The notes under the pieces are model-generated. The model saw only the letters and a program-made list of their open reading frames with translations. It did no database searches and was not told the origin of the DNA. 7,860 nucleotides of DNA from Candidatus Aenigmatarchaeota archaeon. GTDB lineage: Archaea > Aenigmatarchaeota > Aenigmatarchaeia > QMZP01 > QMZT01. This document shows positions 6,135-7,860 of the stretch, one piece after another. Numbering within the stretch: position 1 is the stretch's first letter; every line of letters starts with the position of its first letter. A program made the translations under genes and the position numbers. The stretch is from the NCBI GenBank assembly GCA_023128965.1, contig JAGMCY010000006.1, positions 1 to 7,860 on the forward strand, written 5' to 3'.

Positions 6135-7229
6135 ATGCTGAAATTGATCTTCCCCGTCTTGAAGGCAAAAATATGCAGGAGATTAGACAGACTAGCCGTT
6201 CCTTACAAGATAAATTTACATATAACCTATTCGTGCAATTCAAGGTGTAAAACCTGTTTCATCTGGAAGAAGTACAGGAAAAGGCCAGAACTTAAAAATA
6301 AAGAACTGAAAGCGAGTGACTGGAAGGAGTTTTTCAAAAAAATGGGTGACAGGCTTTACTGGATTTCGATATCTGGCGGTGAGCCTTTCTTGAGGGAAGA
6401 TTTAGCCGAGATAATCTCCTCCATGGACATGAAAAATTTATGCATAATGAGCATCAACACCAACGGCCAACTGCCGGAAAAAACTTATAATATAACGAGG
6501 GAAACTCTTGAAATCATCCCGGAAAATACCAAGGTGTTTCTAGCGGTAAGCCTCCTAGGTTTCGAGAACACGCATAATTTTGTTTCAGGAAAGAAGAACG
6601 CATTCGAAAAATCCAAAAAAACATACGAGAAGTTGAAATCTTTGCAATCGGAATACAAAAACTTTTATCTTGAAAGGGAACTCGTTGTAAACAAACACAA
6701 CCTGAACGAACTAGAGGAAATCACGGACAGTCTCAACAGAGAAAAAATTCCTTTCACGTTTACATTCGCCCAGGAATCGAAGTATTACGATAACACAGGA
6801 AAGGAGGTAGGCCTATCACCGCAAGAAAAACAAAGGGTTGCTGAAATTCTCAGGACCTTACGAATCCCCTTGTACCAAAAAGCGGACATAATGAAAAACA
6901 TATTCAAGAAAATTGCGATTAAATTTTTCGAAAAAGGAGAGATTCCAAAATGCTATTCTTCATGGTGTTCGGTAAGAATAGACCCTTACGGAAACGTCTA
7001 CCCGTGTATTATGAGGGACGAGGTTATAGGGAATCTCGTTGAGAACGGGATGGATCTGGAGAAAACAATGCTGAAAAGCAAAAAACTCAAGAGAATTCAA
7101 AAGGAAATAAAAAATAAAGAATGCTCCTGCTGGACACCATGCGAGGCGTATCAGAACATAGTGCAGAATTTCCATTTCAGTATTCAGACTCTCAAAACGG
7201 TTTTCAAAAGCACGAAGAAGGTATCATAA
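6135..7229 (+). CDS. Radical SAM protein with SPASM-like C-terminal cysteines
   Basis: A complete 364-residue radical SAM enzyme. C34, C38 and C41 form the C-x3-C-x2-C motif that binds the 4Fe-4S cluster reducing S-adenosylmethionine. S-G-G-E-P at 80-84 is the SAM-binding motif, and N-T-N-G at 108-111 fits the next strand. The C-terminal part carries C273, C278 and C291 (in I-D-P-Y-G-N-V-Y-P-C) and C330, C332 and C336. This is the arrangement of SPASM or twitch domains that hold extra clusters, although C-S-C-W-T-P-C is not a standard spacing. Members modify peptides, proteins or small molecules; no substrate can be assigned, and no precursor peptide is seen nearby. The enzyme is probably cytoplasmic. 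It is divergent from the regulator operon and its last 46 bp overlap the opposing radical SAM gene. The start is the first ATG after the TATA box, with no ribosome binding site. Confidence 0.9.
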   Translation: MLKLIFPVLKAKICRRLDRLAVPYKINLHITYSCNSRCKTCFIWKKYRKRPELKNKELKASDWKEFFKKMGDRLYWISISGGEPFLREDLAEIISSMDMKNLCIMSINTNGQLPEKTYNITRETLEIIPENTKVFLAVSLLGFENTHNFVSGKKNAFEKSKKTYEKLKSLQSEYKNFYLERELVVNKHNLNELEEITDSLNREKIPFTFTFAQESKYYDNTGKEVGLSPQEKQRVAEILRTLRIPLYQKADIMKNIFKKIAIKFFEKGEIPKCYSSWCSVRIDPYGNVYPCIMRDEVIGNLVENGMDLEKTMLKSKKLKRIQKEIKNKECSCWTPCEAYQNIVQNFHFSIQTLKTVFKSTKKVS

Positions 7230-7860
7230 TCTTTCTTTTTCGCTAGAACTATCGGATTCAAAAGATAGTTGATATAATAATATGCGAACTTCAATTCAAT
7301 GGCGTTCGCCTCAGAAAAACCATGTTTTGAAGAAAAACTGAAACGGCTCCATCCTTCCGTGGTTTCAGGGGGCTTAAACCCATTTTTAACTACAAAATTG
7401 AATAACTCGGTCCCCGGGTACGGCTGGTAAAATCCAACGTTTACTATGCTGTTCAGCCTTTTCGCGAGTTTCACAGTTTTTACAATTTCATCTTTCGTTT
7501 CCGTTGGGATGTCCAGCATGAATGACGCGACCGCTCGAATTCCGATTTCATTGCAGATATCAAATACGTTTACAACCTGTTTAAGTGTCGTGCCCTTTCT
7601 CAAAAAGTTCAGTATTCTCTGGCTTCCTGATTCAACACCAAAGAAAATATATTCACACCCATTCTCCTTGAACTTCTCCAGCATCTTCCTATCGACATCA
7701 TTCACCCTCAATTGACAACCCCATCTCAAATCATATTTCTTAAACATAGACGAAATTTCCATCGCCCTTTTTTTATCAGTTCCTATTAAATTGTCCTCAT
7801 AGTCGATCCTCAACGCCTCAACATTGGGATAACCCGATAGAAGTTTTTCTAGATTCCCCT
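7184..7860 (-). CDS. C-terminal part of a B12-type radical SAM protein (cut by window edge)
   Basis: The frame stays open to the window end, so the gene starts outside; 224 residues are visible. Visible residues 71-90 (Y-I-F-F-G-V-E-S-G-S-Q-R-I-L-N-F-L-R-K-G) and P-Y-P-G-T-E-L at 146-152 are typical of the second half of the radical SAM barrel in cobalamin-binding enzymes such as those related to BchE or hopanoid and lipid methylases. The C-x3-C-x2-C motif and any B12-binding domain would lie upstream and are not seen. A TTG at 7813 could be taken as a start, but the radical SAM homology continues past it (E-K-L-L-S-G-Y-P-N-V-E-A-L-R), so it is internal. It faces the other radical SAM gene and overlaps it by 46 bp. 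The substrate is unknown. Confidence 0.85.
   Translation of the reverse strand, partial: GNLEKLLSGYPNVEALRIDYEDNLIGTDKKRAMEISSMFKKYDLRWGCQLRVNDVDRKMLEKFKENGCEYIFFGVESGSQRILNFLRKGTTLKQVVNVFDICNEIGIRAVASFMLDIPTETKDEIVKTVKLAKRLNSIVNVGFYQPYPGTELFNFVVKNGFKPPETTEGWSRFSFSSKHGFSEANAIELKFAYYYINYLLNPIVLAKKKDYDTFFVLLKTVLRV

Noticed and set aside
7281..7311. Separated GCGAAC and GTTCGC sequences resembling arms of the shared palindrome
   Set aside because: The arms are about 12 bp apart and lie within conserved coding sequence of the B12-type radical SAM gene, so they do not form the same compact site.

Overview
The window looks like chromosomal DNA of an uncultivated archaeon. Ribosome binding sites are of the GGAGGTGA/AGGTGA type. 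A TATA box lies about 25 bp upstream of a start codon that has no ribosome binding site, which suggests a leaderless transcript. Intergenic DNA is AT-rich, and the two large proteins are secreted and dense in N-x-S/T sequons, with a style I associate with surface proteins of uncultivated and DPANN-type archaea. The lineage cannot be fixed from this sequence, and a provirus or mobile origin for the fibre gene is not excluded.

The left three quarters (91-5969, minus strand) reads as one operon. Its order is a small winged-helix regulator (5700-5969), a large secreted cysteine-rich protein (3248-5707, sharing 8 bp with the regulator gene), and a long tail-fibre-like protein with nine VGIGT-x-x-P repeats (91-3204). 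A possible 12-codon coupling ORF (3201-3239) bridges the last two genes. Neither large protein has a recognisable enzyme domain. Both look like repetitive beta-rich surface or fibre proteins made for export, and the cysteine-rich one ends in three short beta repeats that resemble elements of the fibre protein.

The 165 bp between the regulator and the divergent gene at 6135 hold a 20-bp perfect palindrome, a cluster of TTGACATT half-sites including a perfect 16-bp dyad, and a double TATA element. A close relative of the 20-bp palindrome sits at 3139-3158 inside the 5' part of the fibre gene. It abuts a TATA-like element and precedes an alternative start with a clean signal peptide. The simplest model is that the regulator controls its own operon and an internal promoter of the fibre gene through the shared palindrome.

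The right quarter has two radical SAM genes facing each other and overlapping by 46 bp. One is a complete SPASM-like enzyme (6135-7229, plus strand). The other (7184 to the window edge, minus strand) is the C-terminal part of an enzyme resembling cobalamin-binding radical SAM proteins; its N-terminal half and iron-sulfur motif lie outside the window. Their substrates cannot be told from sequence. No RNA gene, insertion sequence or CRISPR array was seen.
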